Assembly (NCBI GenBank): GCA_030018505.1
Contig: JASEHO010000108.1
Coordinates: 1-5,290 of the forward strand
DNA length: 5,290 nt
Source: a bacterium
Lineage (GTDB): Bacteria > UBA9089 > UBA9088 > JAGUXG01
Direction: 5' to 3'
Every line of letters starts with the position of its first letter. Position 1 is the stretch's first letter. Below the pieces are notes generated by a model. It did not search any database, was not told where the DNA came from, and was given only the letters and a program-made list of their open reading frames with translations. This document shows positions 1-5,290 of this stretch, piece after piece. The translations under genes and the position numbers were made by a program.

Positions 1-5
1 GAATA

Positions 6-47
6 ATTTTAAAATGCTAATTGCTAATTTTACATTTTACATTGAAC
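6..47. repeat. Degenerate period-7 repeat array, left copy
   Basis: Two perfect TGCTAAT copies (15-21 and 22-28) are followed directly by two perfect TTTACAT copies (29-35 and 36-42) and a partial unit TGAAC. Positions 6-46, read as the reverse complement, match 5250-5290 at 34 of 41 positions, so this is the inverted partner of the array at the right end of the window. The stretch is AT-rich and does not look coding. Short tandem heptamers of this general kind are known as intergenic elements, for example in cyanobacteria, but I cannot assign this one to a named family. The array may continue to the left of the window. Confidence 0.75.
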
Positions 48-72
48 TTTACCCGGTTACTTCATAATGGCT

Positions 73-78
73 AAGGTG
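73..78 (+). promoter_or_regulatory. Ribosome binding site of the transketolase gene
   Basis: AAGGTG lies 8 nt before the ATG at 87. It partly matches the Shine-Dalgarno consensus and supports that start. The operon's first start codon follows the left heptad array by only about 40 nt, which leaves little room for a promoter. Confidence 0.55.
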
Positions 79-86
79 TTACGAAA

Positions 87-1019
87 ATGGATAAGATAGC
101 TACAAGGGATGCTTATGGCAAGGCTCTTCTGGAGCTTGGCAGAATAAATAAGGATATTGTTGTCTTAGATGCAGACACATCTGCCTCTACAAGGACAGGT
201 TGGTTTGCCAAGGAGTTTCCTGAGAGGTTCTTTAACTTTGGGATAGCCGAAGCAAATATGATGGGCTATGCCGCAGGGCTTTCTTTATCTGGAAAGATTC
301 CATTTGTCTCATCCTTTGCTGTCTTTGGTGCTTTGCGAACCTATGAGGTGATAAGAACCTCTGTCTGCTGGTCAAACCTTAATGTGAAGATTGTTCTGAC
401 CCATGCAGGAATCTCTGTGGGAGAGGATGGACCATCTCATCAGTCTGTAGAGGATATAGGGGCCTTGCGGGTTCTGCCAAATATGACAATAATTGTCCCA
501 GCAGATGGGATAGAAACAAGAAAGGCTATATTTGCTGCAGTTGAGCATAAGGGGCCTGTCTATATAAGGCTTGGTCGGGCAAAGTTTCCATTACTTACCG
601 AGGCAGATTTTAAGATAGGCAAGGCAAGGATAATAGAGGATGGAAAGGATGTAACTATAATTGCCTGTGGTCTGATGGTCTTTGAGGCACTAAAGGCAAG
701 GGAGGATCTGCTTAAAGAGGGGATAAATGTTAGGGTGGTAAATATGCCTACCATAAAGCCGATTGATAGGGAGATGCTCATTGCCTGTGCCGAAGAGACA
801 AAAGGGATCGTCACAGCAGAAGAACACTCTATTATCGGTGGATTAGGGAGTGCTGTCTCTGAATGCCTCTCTGAATATAAACCTACCCTTATAAAAAAGA
901 TTGGCCTCAAGGATACCTTTGGAATATCCGGAACACCAGAGGAGCTTCTAAAGAAATTTGAGATAGATTCCGATTCAATCAAAAAAGCGGTTTATAGTAT
1001 GTTAAATGGTAAACCTTAA
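87..1019 (+). CDS. Transketolase, C-terminal subunit (split transketolase / DXS-like)
   Basis: This 310-residue protein is the C-terminal half of a split, thiamine diphosphate-dependent transketolase. Residues about 4-165 form the pyrimidine-binding domain and about 180-305 the transketolase C-terminal domain. Visible motifs are FNFGIAEANMMG, whose Glu55 should be the family's catalytic glutamate contacting the cofactor aminopyrimidine, then GEDGPSHQ (112-119) and TAEEHSIIGGLGSA (244-257). The diphosphate/Mg-binding GDG motif is absent, as expected, because it belongs to the N-terminal subunit. A working enzyme therefore needs that partner, usually encoded just upstream, but only a repeat array is visible there. 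The ATG has a suitable ribosome binding site and the N-terminus fits the family. The 3' end overlaps the next gene by 14 nt. The likely role is two-carbon ketol transfer in the non-oxidative pentose phosphate pathway in the cytoplasm. A DXS-like or other ketose substrate cannot be excluded. Confidence 0.9.
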   Translation: MDKIATRDAYGKALLELGRINKDIVVLDADTSASTRTGWFAKEFPERFFNFGIAEANMMGYAAGLSLSGKIPFVSSFAVFGALRTYEVIRTSVCWSNLNVKIVLTHAGISVGEDGPSHQSVEDIGALRVLPNMTIIVPADGIETRKAIFAAVEHKGPVYIRLGRAKFPLLTEADFKIGKARIIEDGKDVTIIACGLMVFEALKAREDLLKEGINVRVVNMPTIKPIDREMLIACAEETKGIVTAEEHSIIGGLGSAVSECLSEYKPTLIKKIGLKDTFGISGTPEELLKKFEIDSDSIKKAVYSMLNGKP

Positions 1020-1653
1020 GTTTGTCTCAAAGGTTGTCAGAAACCAGGCAATCCTTTCCAATATAAACCTGAAGATAGAAGAAGGAGATTTTGTTTACCT
1101 AACAGGCGCCTCTGATTCAGGAAAGACCACACTCTTAAAGCTAATCTATGGCTTTTTTCCTCCATCAGGGGGGCAGATTGTCGTTATGGGAAAGGATATA
1201 GCCAGGCTCTCAAAGAGAGACCTTTCTAATCTAAGAAAAAAGATGGGTCTTCTTATGCAGGATTTTGGATTTTTAGAAAAAAAGACCGTAGAAGAAAACC
1301 TGCATCTCTTCCTTGGCGGATTAGCTAAAAAGGAGAGAGAGGTGATGATAGACCTTTCTTTGCACCTTGTAGAGCTTACTCCAAAGAGAAAGCTCCTGGT
1401 CTCCTGCCTTTCTGGCTCTGAAAGACAGCAACTACGATTAGCCAGATGCATAGCCTCAAATCCAACGCTCATCTTAGCGGATGAACCCCTTCTTTGCTTA
1501 GACGAAAGGAAAGAGAAGCTCATCTTAAATATTCTCCTTAATATGAATGAGAAGGGTGCTACGGTAATCTTTGTCTCCTCTCAGCCAGAAGATATCAGGA
1601 TGAGTATTATCAAAAAGAGAGTGGTGAAACTTTGTAGCGGGAGGATAGAATGA
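1006..1653 (+). CDS. ftsE: FtsE-like ABC transporter ATP-binding protein, degenerate motifs
   Basis: This 215-residue protein is a single ABC nucleotide-binding domain of normal FtsE length, followed by an FtsX-like membrane partner. In order I see Walker A GASDSGKT (34-41), Q-loop Gln85 in an FtsE-like QDFGFL context, signature LSGSERQQ (135-142), Walker B LILADEP with Asp159 and catalytic Glu160, and D-loop LDE (165-167). Two deviations stand out. The second Gly of the LSGGE/Q signature is Ser138. The switch (H-loop) histidine is missing: FtsE proteins have THD here, whereas this protein has SSQ (191-193), with Ser192 at the His position. ATP binding looks intact, while hydrolysis may be slow or altered. 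FtsE normally sits on the cytoplasmic face with FtsX and drives control of wall hydrolases at division. No good ribosome binding site precedes the ATG, and the 14-nt overlap suggests translational coupling. The start is supported by alignment of MVNLKFVSKV with typical FtsE N-termini. Another small MacB/LolD-like ATPase is less likely, given the FtsX-like neighbour. Confidence 0.82.
   Translation: MVNLKFVSKVVRNQAILSNINLKIEEGDFVYLTGASDSGKTTLLKLIYGFFPPSGGQIVVMGKDIARLSKRDLSNLRKKMGLLMQDFGFLEKKTVEENLHLFLGGLAKKEREVMIDLSLHLVELTPKRKLLVSCLSGSERQQLRLARCIASNPTLILADEPLLCLDERKEKLILNILLNMNEKGATVIFVSSQPEDIRMSIIKKRVVKLCSGRIE
1639..1645 (+). promoter_or_regulatory. Strong ribosome binding site of ftsX
   Basis: GGGAGGA lies 4 nt before the ftsX ATG at 1650, inside the last codons of ftsE. 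It is the strongest Shine-Dalgarno match in the operon and confirms the start at the ATGA overlap. Confidence 0.7.
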
Positions 1654-2441
1654 AGGCATTGCGACTTACAATTACTACCGTTATCTTTATCTTTATCTTC
1701 TTCTTTTTGCTTGTTTTCATAAACATTGATGGGTTTATCTCTCATCTTTACAGCAAGGTGACCATCATTGCCACACTCGAACCAGCCTTTACCACATCTC
1801 AAAAAGAGATGTTAATGGTAAAGGTGCAGGGACTAAGAAAGGGGCTGGTTATCTCTTATACTTCCAAAAAAGAGGCATTGGAGTCGTTAAACCTTCCTCC
1901 TGATGTTATCAATTCCTTAAAAGAGAACCCTATCCTTGATTCATTAAATATAAATTTGAAAGGAGGTATAGAAAGGGCTGAATTTAAGGAGATAGCCGAT
2001 AATATCCAAAAGATAAGTGGTGTTGTTGAGGTCTCATATCCCAAATCTTTAGTGGAAAAGATAGCCCAGATTAAAGAAGACTTTCAAAGGCTATTCCTCA
2101 TAGTTGGAGGGGTTTTTTATCTTCTTGCTTTTCTCGTTCTCTTGGCTCTCGGAATATCTGAAGGATTATATAGAAGAGAGGAAGAGGATCTGCTTCTTCT
2201 CTCTGGAACAAGCAAATGGTCATTCTATCTTGACAGGCTTACCTCATCAATACTCTATGGCCTGATAGGGTCTTTATTGGCTATGGCTCTTCTCTTTTTA
2301 GCCTATCAATTCTTTCCACAAAATCTCTCTTTCCTTTTGGGAATGAATCTTTGCTTCTTCTCTGCTGACCTTATTACGAGCCTCATAGGCATGGGAATAT
2401 TGCTGAGCTTTCTGGCTCAGCTTTTTGTAGTTTGGATATAA
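1650..2441 (+). CDS. ftsX: FtsX-like cell-division ABC permease
   Basis: This 263-residue integral membrane protein has the FtsX layout. A first membrane helix lies at about 7-27. An extracytoplasmic domain follows at about 30-140, with the family pattern SYTSKKEALE (69-78), ENPILDSLNINLK (92-104) and SGVVEVSYPKSLVEKI (123-138). Three more helices lie at about 147-170, 200-222 and 240-262. Between helices 2 and 3, the cytoplasmic segment YRREEEDLLLLSGTSKW resembles the FtsX coupling region (RRREIEIMRLVGAT in typical members). FtsX is the membrane subunit of FtsEX, which signals to peptidoglycan hydrolases, directly or through EnvC-like activators. Its start overlaps the ftsE stop as ATGA. The protein ends almost at the edge of helix 4 and is somewhat shorter than typical members (about 300 residues), mainly through short termini. 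The last codons contain a terminator-like hairpin (2402-2426). No EnvC- or M23-type partner is present in the window. Confidence 0.85.
   Translation: MKALRLTITTVIFIFIFFFLLVFINIDGFISHLYSKVTIIATLEPAFTTSQKEMLMVKVQGLRKGLVISYTSKKEALESLNLPPDVINSLKENPILDSLNINLKGGIERAEFKEIADNIQKISGVVEVSYPKSLVEKIAQIKEDFQRLFLIVGGVFYLLAFLVLLALGISEGLYRREEEDLLLLSGTSKWSFYLDRLTSSILYGLIGSLLAMALLFLAYQFFPQNLSFLLGMNLCFFSADLITSLIGMGILLSFLAQLFVVWI
2402..2426 (+). terminator. Terminator-like hairpin inside the 3' end of ftsX
   Basis: A perfect 7-bp stem, GCTGAGC (2402-2408) with GCTCAGC (2415-2421), encloses a 6-nt loop TTTCTG and is followed at once by five T residues (2422-2426). Five of the seven pairs are G-C. This is the form of an intrinsic terminator, yet it lies in ftsX codons about 15 nt before the ftsX stop and 20 nt before the next ATG. 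It could reduce read-through into the downstream genes or affect their translation. The stem and T-tract are short, so termination would probably be partial, and a chance origin is possible. Confidence 0.4.
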
Positions 2442-2446
2442 AAGAT

Positions 2447-3142
2447 ATGAAACATTTTGTTGATAGTTTTAATTATGCTATAACTGGTGTTGTCCATGGG
2501 CTCAAGACCCAGAGGAATATGCAGGTTCATTTGTTGGCTGCAGCCGTGGTGCTCTTTATCAGCTTTAATCTCAAATTAGAGAGAATAGAGCTTCTGAGTA
2601 TAGCCTTTGCTATAACCCTTGTTCTCATCGCTGAGATGCTGAATACATCTATCGAGAATATGGTTAATATGATATCGCCTGAGGTAAGTTCTGGGGCAAA
2701 GACAGCTAAGGATATAGGTGCAGGTGCAGTGCTGATTGCAGCCATCAATGCCATCATTGTTGGCTATACAGTGATTTACAACCACATCCCCAAAGATATT
2801 GTCAGAACAACTGTAGAAAAAACAATGACATCTTCATCCCATCTCTCTTTTAGTTCTTTACTGCTGGTTATTATTGTCGTGGTTGTCCTTAAAGCATACA
2901 CAAAGAAAGGGACATACCTCTACGGTGGAATGCCCTCGGGTCATACAGCAGTTGCCTTTTCCATCTGGACAGCCATAGCCTTTATCTCCCAATCTTTGGT
3001 AGTAACCTCGCTTGTCCTGATCCTGACTTTGATAGTAGCTATAGAGAGGATACGGGTTGGCGCCCATACCTTTCTTGAAGTCTTCTTTGGTGCGGCAATA
3101 GGAATTTTAACAACTGTTATTATTTTCCAATGGAAAGGATAG
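2447..3142 (+). CDS. DgkA-type lipid kinase fused to PAP2 phosphatase
   Basis: This two-domain membrane protein has 231 residues from the ATG at 2447. Residues about 1-113 are a diacylglycerol/undecaprenol kinase domain: LKTQRN (19-24), then EMLNTSIENMV (63-73) with the conserved acidic and Asn residues, then AKDIGAGAVLIAA, and three membrane helices. A linker of about 20 residues leads to a C-terminal PAP2 (acid phosphatase) domain with GGMPSGH (160-166) and ERIRVGAHTFLE (200-211). The PAP2 arginine (201) and both histidines (166, 207) are kept, but the usual Ser before Arg and the last Asp are both Glu, and the first PAP2 motif is not clear. The kinase half resembles undecaprenol kinases of Gram-positive type, and the PAP2 half could act on undecaprenyl diphosphate. 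Both would yield undecaprenyl phosphate, the carrier used for wall precursors. A TTG at 2432 would add five residues and a 10-nt overlap with ftsX. I prefer the ATG because MKHFVDSF matches DgkA N-termini and the TTG lacks a ribosome binding site. Confidence 0.85.
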   Translation: MKHFVDSFNYAITGVVHGLKTQRNMQVHLLAAAVVLFISFNLKLERIELLSIAFAITLVLIAEMLNTSIENMVNMISPEVSSGAKTAKDIGAGAVLIAAINAIIVGYTVIYNHIPKDIVRTTVEKTMTSSSHLSFSSLLLVIIVVVVLKAYTKKGTYLYGGMPSGHTAVAFSIWTAIAFISQSLVVTSLVLILTLIVAIERIRVGAHTFLEVFFGAAIGILTTVIIFQWKG

Positions 3143-3159
3143 AATGTTACAAAGAAGGA
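3134..3159 (+). promoter_or_regulatory. Two alternative ribosome binding sites for PBP1A
   Basis: AAAGGA (3134-3139) lies 4 nt before the ATG at 3144, and AGAAGGA (3153-3159) lies 8 nt before a second in-frame ATG at 3168. The second has better spacing. Either start gives an intact membrane anchor, so the true N-terminus may be eight residues shorter than called. Confidence 0.45.
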
Positions 3160-5186
3160 TAAAGATAATGAAAGGGATAGAGGAAGAAGGCTCAGAGAAA
3201 AAAGGCAGGCTTCGTGGGATACTTGGTAAGGCAGCTTTGTTTCTCTTTCTTCTTGGCTTATCCATCGGCATAGGTGTAAGTGCGGGTATCCTCATTGCCT
3301 GCTTTAGTAACCTTCCCTCGCTTGATCCTTTAGACTATAAGGGCCAGGACTACTGGATGCTACCGACCAAGGTCTATTCAGAGGACAAAGAGCTTATCGG
3401 TGAGTTCTCTAAGGAGAAAAGGAGGCTGATAAAGATAGCTGAGGTTCCAAAGCATACCATTGCCGCCTTTGTTTCTGCAGAGGATGCCAGCTTCTTCAAA
3501 CACCACGGCATAAATATAAAAGGCATTATCAGGGCAATGGTGGTTAACCTTGCCTCTGGAAGGGTAAAGGAGGGGGGTTCTTCCATAACTCAACAGTTGG
3601 CAAAAAACCTCTTTCTCACCAATGAAAAGACCTTCAAAAGAAAGATTCAGGAATCCCTTTTGGCTCTAAAGATTGAGAGGCATTATTCAAAGAATGAAAT
3701 TTTAGAGAGATACCTGAACAAAATATACTTTGGCAAAGGGGTCTATGGGATAGAGTCAGCCTCAGCTTTATACTTTGAACGTCCTGCCAAGGATATTCTC
3801 ATTCATCAATCTGCTATCTTAGCCGGAATACCAAAGGCACCAAACGATTACTCACCACTTGCAAACCCAAACAAGGCAGCAGAGAGGGGAAAATGGGTTC
3901 TGAAACGCATGGTCAAGGAGAGGTATATAAGCCGTGTTGATCTTGCGAGATACTGCTCTCTGATAAATGAAGAGATGAAGAGGATAAAGGAGAAAGGAAG
4001 GATTGCTGGCGTGACTATCAATAAAGCACCATACTTTATTGAGTATCTTCGCACAATCTTAGAGAGGGATTATGGAGCTGATCTTATCTACCAAGGAGGG
4101 CTCGAGATAGAGACAACATTAGATTTTAAGATGCAACAGGCTGCAGAAAAGGCATTGTATTCAGCTTTGGAAAGGCTTAATAGCGGAAAAAAAGAGAGGA
4201 TAGAGGGCAGTCTGCTGGCCATTGACCCGAGGACAGGCAAAATAAAAGCTATGGTTGGTGGCTCTGGTTTTTGTGTCAAGAATCAATTGAACAGGACATA
4301 TCAAACAAAAAGGCAGCCAGGTTCTTCCTTTAAGCCGATAATCTATGCCACAGCCTTTGACTCTGGATCAACATTAGAAGAGACAATAGTTGATGCGCCT
4401 ATTAGCTATACTGGAGCAGATGGAAAGCCCTGGACGCCTCAGAATTATGGAGGGAGACGCTATGGAGCAGTAACCTTGAGGAAGGCTCTTGAGCTATCCA
4501 TAAACATTGTCAGCATAAAGATTTTGGAGAGGCTGGGGACTGAAAAGGTGATCGCATATGCCCATAGGCTCGGAATAGAGTCAGCCCTTGACCCATATCT
4601 ATCTTTGGCCCTCGGCTCATCTGAGGTGAGTCTGATGGAAATGGTTACTGCCTATAGCGTCTTTGCCAGTTCTGGAATGAGGGTAAAGCCTTATGGAATA
4701 CAGCAGGCAAAGGACAAAGATGGGGCAATCTTAGAAGAGGCTGTTCCTTTCTATGAGCCAGTCCTTTCTCTCGAAACAGCGTATTTAGTCAATTCTGCAC
4801 TCTCTGGGGTGATAACAAGGGGCACAGCATATCCTGTCCTGCGGGGTGTATTTGACAGAGATATTGCTGGAAAGACAGGCACAACAAACGATTATGCAGA
4901 TGCCTGGTTTATTGGTTATACACCTGATCTTGTTTGTGGTGTCTGGGTAGGTTATGATAAGAAGAGGAAAAGCCTTGGCGAGAAGCAAACAGGCTGCAGC
5001 GTTGCCGCTCCAATATTCAGAAACTTTATGATAGAGGCATTAAAGGGGCTTCCAAAGACGCCATTTCCTGTTCCAGAAAATATTATCCTTGGGACGGAAA
5101 CGAACACAGGGACAATTACAGATGATGTAGAAGAGATATATCCCGAAGAAGAGCTTGATAAGCTGGATTTTGAAGAGGAGTGGTAG
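3144..5186 (+). CDS. mrcA: Penicillin-binding protein 1A, bifunctional transglycosylase/transpeptidase
   Basis: This 680-residue protein is a complete class A PBP that polymerises lipid II into glycan strands and cross-links them outside the inner membrane. After a short basic cytoplasmic tail comes one membrane anchor (about 29-53). The GT51 transglycosylase domain (about 75-250) has EDASFFKHHG (113-122, Glu113 catalytic), GGSSITQQLAKN (144-155), RKIQE (166-170) and ERYLNKIYFG (188-197). A linker follows, and the transpeptidase domain (about 350-630) has the SxxK nucleophile motif SSFK (394-397), SIN (452-454) and KTGT (577-580). All key residues of both active sites are present. The C-terminus ends in a very acidic tail (about 660-680). 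Length is normal for a compact PBP1A. It begins 1 nt after the DgkA-PAP2 stop, so the two are probably translated together. This fits a link between carrier-lipid release and recycling. The gene is also named ponA or pbp1A in other bacteria. Confidence 0.96.
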   Translation: MLQRRIKIMKGIEEEGSEKKGRLRGILGKAALFLFLLGLSIGIGVSAGILIACFSNLPSLDPLDYKGQDYWMLPTKVYSEDKELIGEFSKEKRRLIKIAEVPKHTIAAFVSAEDASFFKHHGINIKGIIRAMVVNLASGRVKEGGSSITQQLAKNLFLTNEKTFKRKIQESLLALKIERHYSKNEILERYLNKIYFGKGVYGIESASALYFERPAKDILIHQSAILAGIPKAPNDYSPLANPNKAAERGKWVLKRMVKERYISRVDLARYCSLINEEMKRIKEKGRIAGVTINKAPYFIEYLRTILERDYGADLIYQGGLEIETTLDFKMQQAAEKALYSALERLNSGKKERIEGSLLAIDPRTGKIKAMVGGSGFCVKNQLNRTYQTKRQPGSSFKPIIYATAFDSGSTLEETIVDAPISYTGADGKPWTPQNYGGRRYGAVTLRKALELSINIVSIKILERLGTEKVIAYAHRLGIESALDPYLSLALGSSEVSLMEMVTAYSVFASSGMRVKPYGIQQAKDKDGAILEEAVPFYEPVLSLETAYLVNSALSGVITRGTAYPVLRGVFDRDIAGKTGTTNDYADAWFIGYTPDLVCGVWVGYDKKRKSLGEKQTGCSVAAPIFRNFMIEALKGLPKTPFPVPENIILGTETNTGTITDDVEEIYPEEELDKLDFEEEW

Positions 5187-5249
5187 CTAAGGTCAAGATA
5201 ACACTTGAATCATTTGAAGTAATAATCTCTCTAAAAGGTGAGGGAAAAA
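5187..5249. other. Short non-coding stretch after PBP1A
   Basis: I see no open frame of note and no convincing intrinsic terminator. The only stem is TCAAG (5193-5197) with CTTGA (5204-5208) around a 6-nt loop. It is AT-rich and lacks a T-tract. A Shine-Dalgarno-like AAGGTGAGGG (5235-5244) is not followed by a usable start: the ATGs at 5254 and 5261 run into stop codons within one to four codons. Confidence 0.5.
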
Positions 5250-5290
5250 TTCAATGTAAAATGCAAAACTAACAACTATCAATTCAAAAT
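5247..5290. repeat. Degenerate period-7 repeat array, right copy
   Basis: Successive heptads are ATGTAAA (5254-5260), then ATGCAAA, then ACTAACA, then ACTATCA, then ATTCAAA (5282-5288). A degenerate unit precedes them, and the start of another may run off the window. Over 5250-5290 this is an inverted copy of 6-46 at the left end, 34 of 41 positions matching, including 14 identical positions at the operon-proximal end. Four of the five differences in the first 32 columns are transitions. The unit order is also shared: two A-type heptads (ATGYAAA) and then two B-type heptads (ATTAGCA-like). Confidence 0.72.

Noticed and set aside
42..68. Possible sigma-70-type promoter, TTGAAC and CATAAT
   Set aside because: The spacer is only 15 nt, the -35 match is weak, and a start site about 7 nt further on would remove the ribosome binding site at 73-78. 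It also overlaps the repeat array.
14..99. Small open frames before the transketolase gene (ATG at 14, 17 codons; ATG at 67, 10 codons)
   Set aside because: One runs through the repeat array, the other overlaps the start of the real gene. Neither has a ribosome binding site or recognisable protein.
560..982. Long minus-strand open frames under the transketolase gene and other genes
   Set aside because: They lie opposite well-supported coding sequences, have no recognisable domains and no ribosome binding sites.
1278..1284. Slippery A AAA AAG heptamer in ftsE, with similar sites near 1240 and in the transketolase gene
   Set aside because: These are Lys-Lys codon pairs common in this AT-rich sequence. 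A -1 shift at 1284 meets a stop after about 14 codons, with no clear stimulatory structure and no family precedent.
2536..2545. Perfect 10-bp palindrome GGCTGCAGCC
   Set aside because: It lies inside the kinase coding region over Ala/Leu codons and has no loop or related copy nearby, so chance is enough.
1..5290. Composite transposon or mobile cassette with terminal inverted repeats
   Set aside because: There is no transposase or integrase, no visible target duplication, and the content is ordinary housekeeping genes. The repeats are short tandem heptads rather than insertion-sequence ends.

Overview
The window holds one tightly packed, five-gene, plus-strand operon (87-5186) with a short AT-rich non-coding flank at each end. 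The order is: transketolase C-terminal half, FtsE-like ATPase, FtsX-like membrane protein, DgkA-PAP2 fusion, class A penicillin-binding protein. Neighbouring genes overlap by 14 and 4 nt or are separated by about 5 and 1 nt, so they are very probably co-transcribed and partly translationally coupled. No gene lies on the minus strand; open frames there are shadows of the plus-strand genes.

The organism is a peptidoglycan-making bacterium with moderately AT-rich DNA, frequent ATA (Ile) and AGA/AGG (Arg) codons and Shine-Dalgarno-type starts. A split transketolase, a very compact operon and heptameric intergenic repeats fit an uncultured or environmental lineage, but the sequence does not fix a phylum.

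Region by region: 1-86 holds a period-7 repeat array and the first gene's ribosome binding site. 87-1019 is the transketolase half. 1006-2441 is an FtsEX-type ABC pair whose ATPase has lost the H-loop histidine and has a modified signature motif. 2447-3142 is a lipid kinase joined to a PAP2 phosphatase. 3144-5186 is a complete bifunctional PBP1A. 5187-5290 has no gene and ends in a second heptad array, which is an inverted copy of the first.

The last four genes share a cell-wall theme. PBP1A polymerises lipid II and releases undecaprenyl diphosphate. The fusion protein has the two activities that could return lipid carrier to undecaprenyl phosphate: a kinase acting on undecaprenol and a PAP2 phosphatase acting on the diphosphate. 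FtsEX normally couples ATP hydrolysis in the cytoplasm to peptidoglycan remodelling outside. The transketolase half is metabolic, and its link to the wall genes is unclear.

Most worth a second look: the inverted heptad arrays bracketing the operon (34 of 41 positions match), a terminator-like hairpin inside the 3' end of ftsX, the carrier-lipid fusion beside PBP1A, and the degenerate FtsE. I see no clear mobile element, CRISPR array, RNA gene or defence system.
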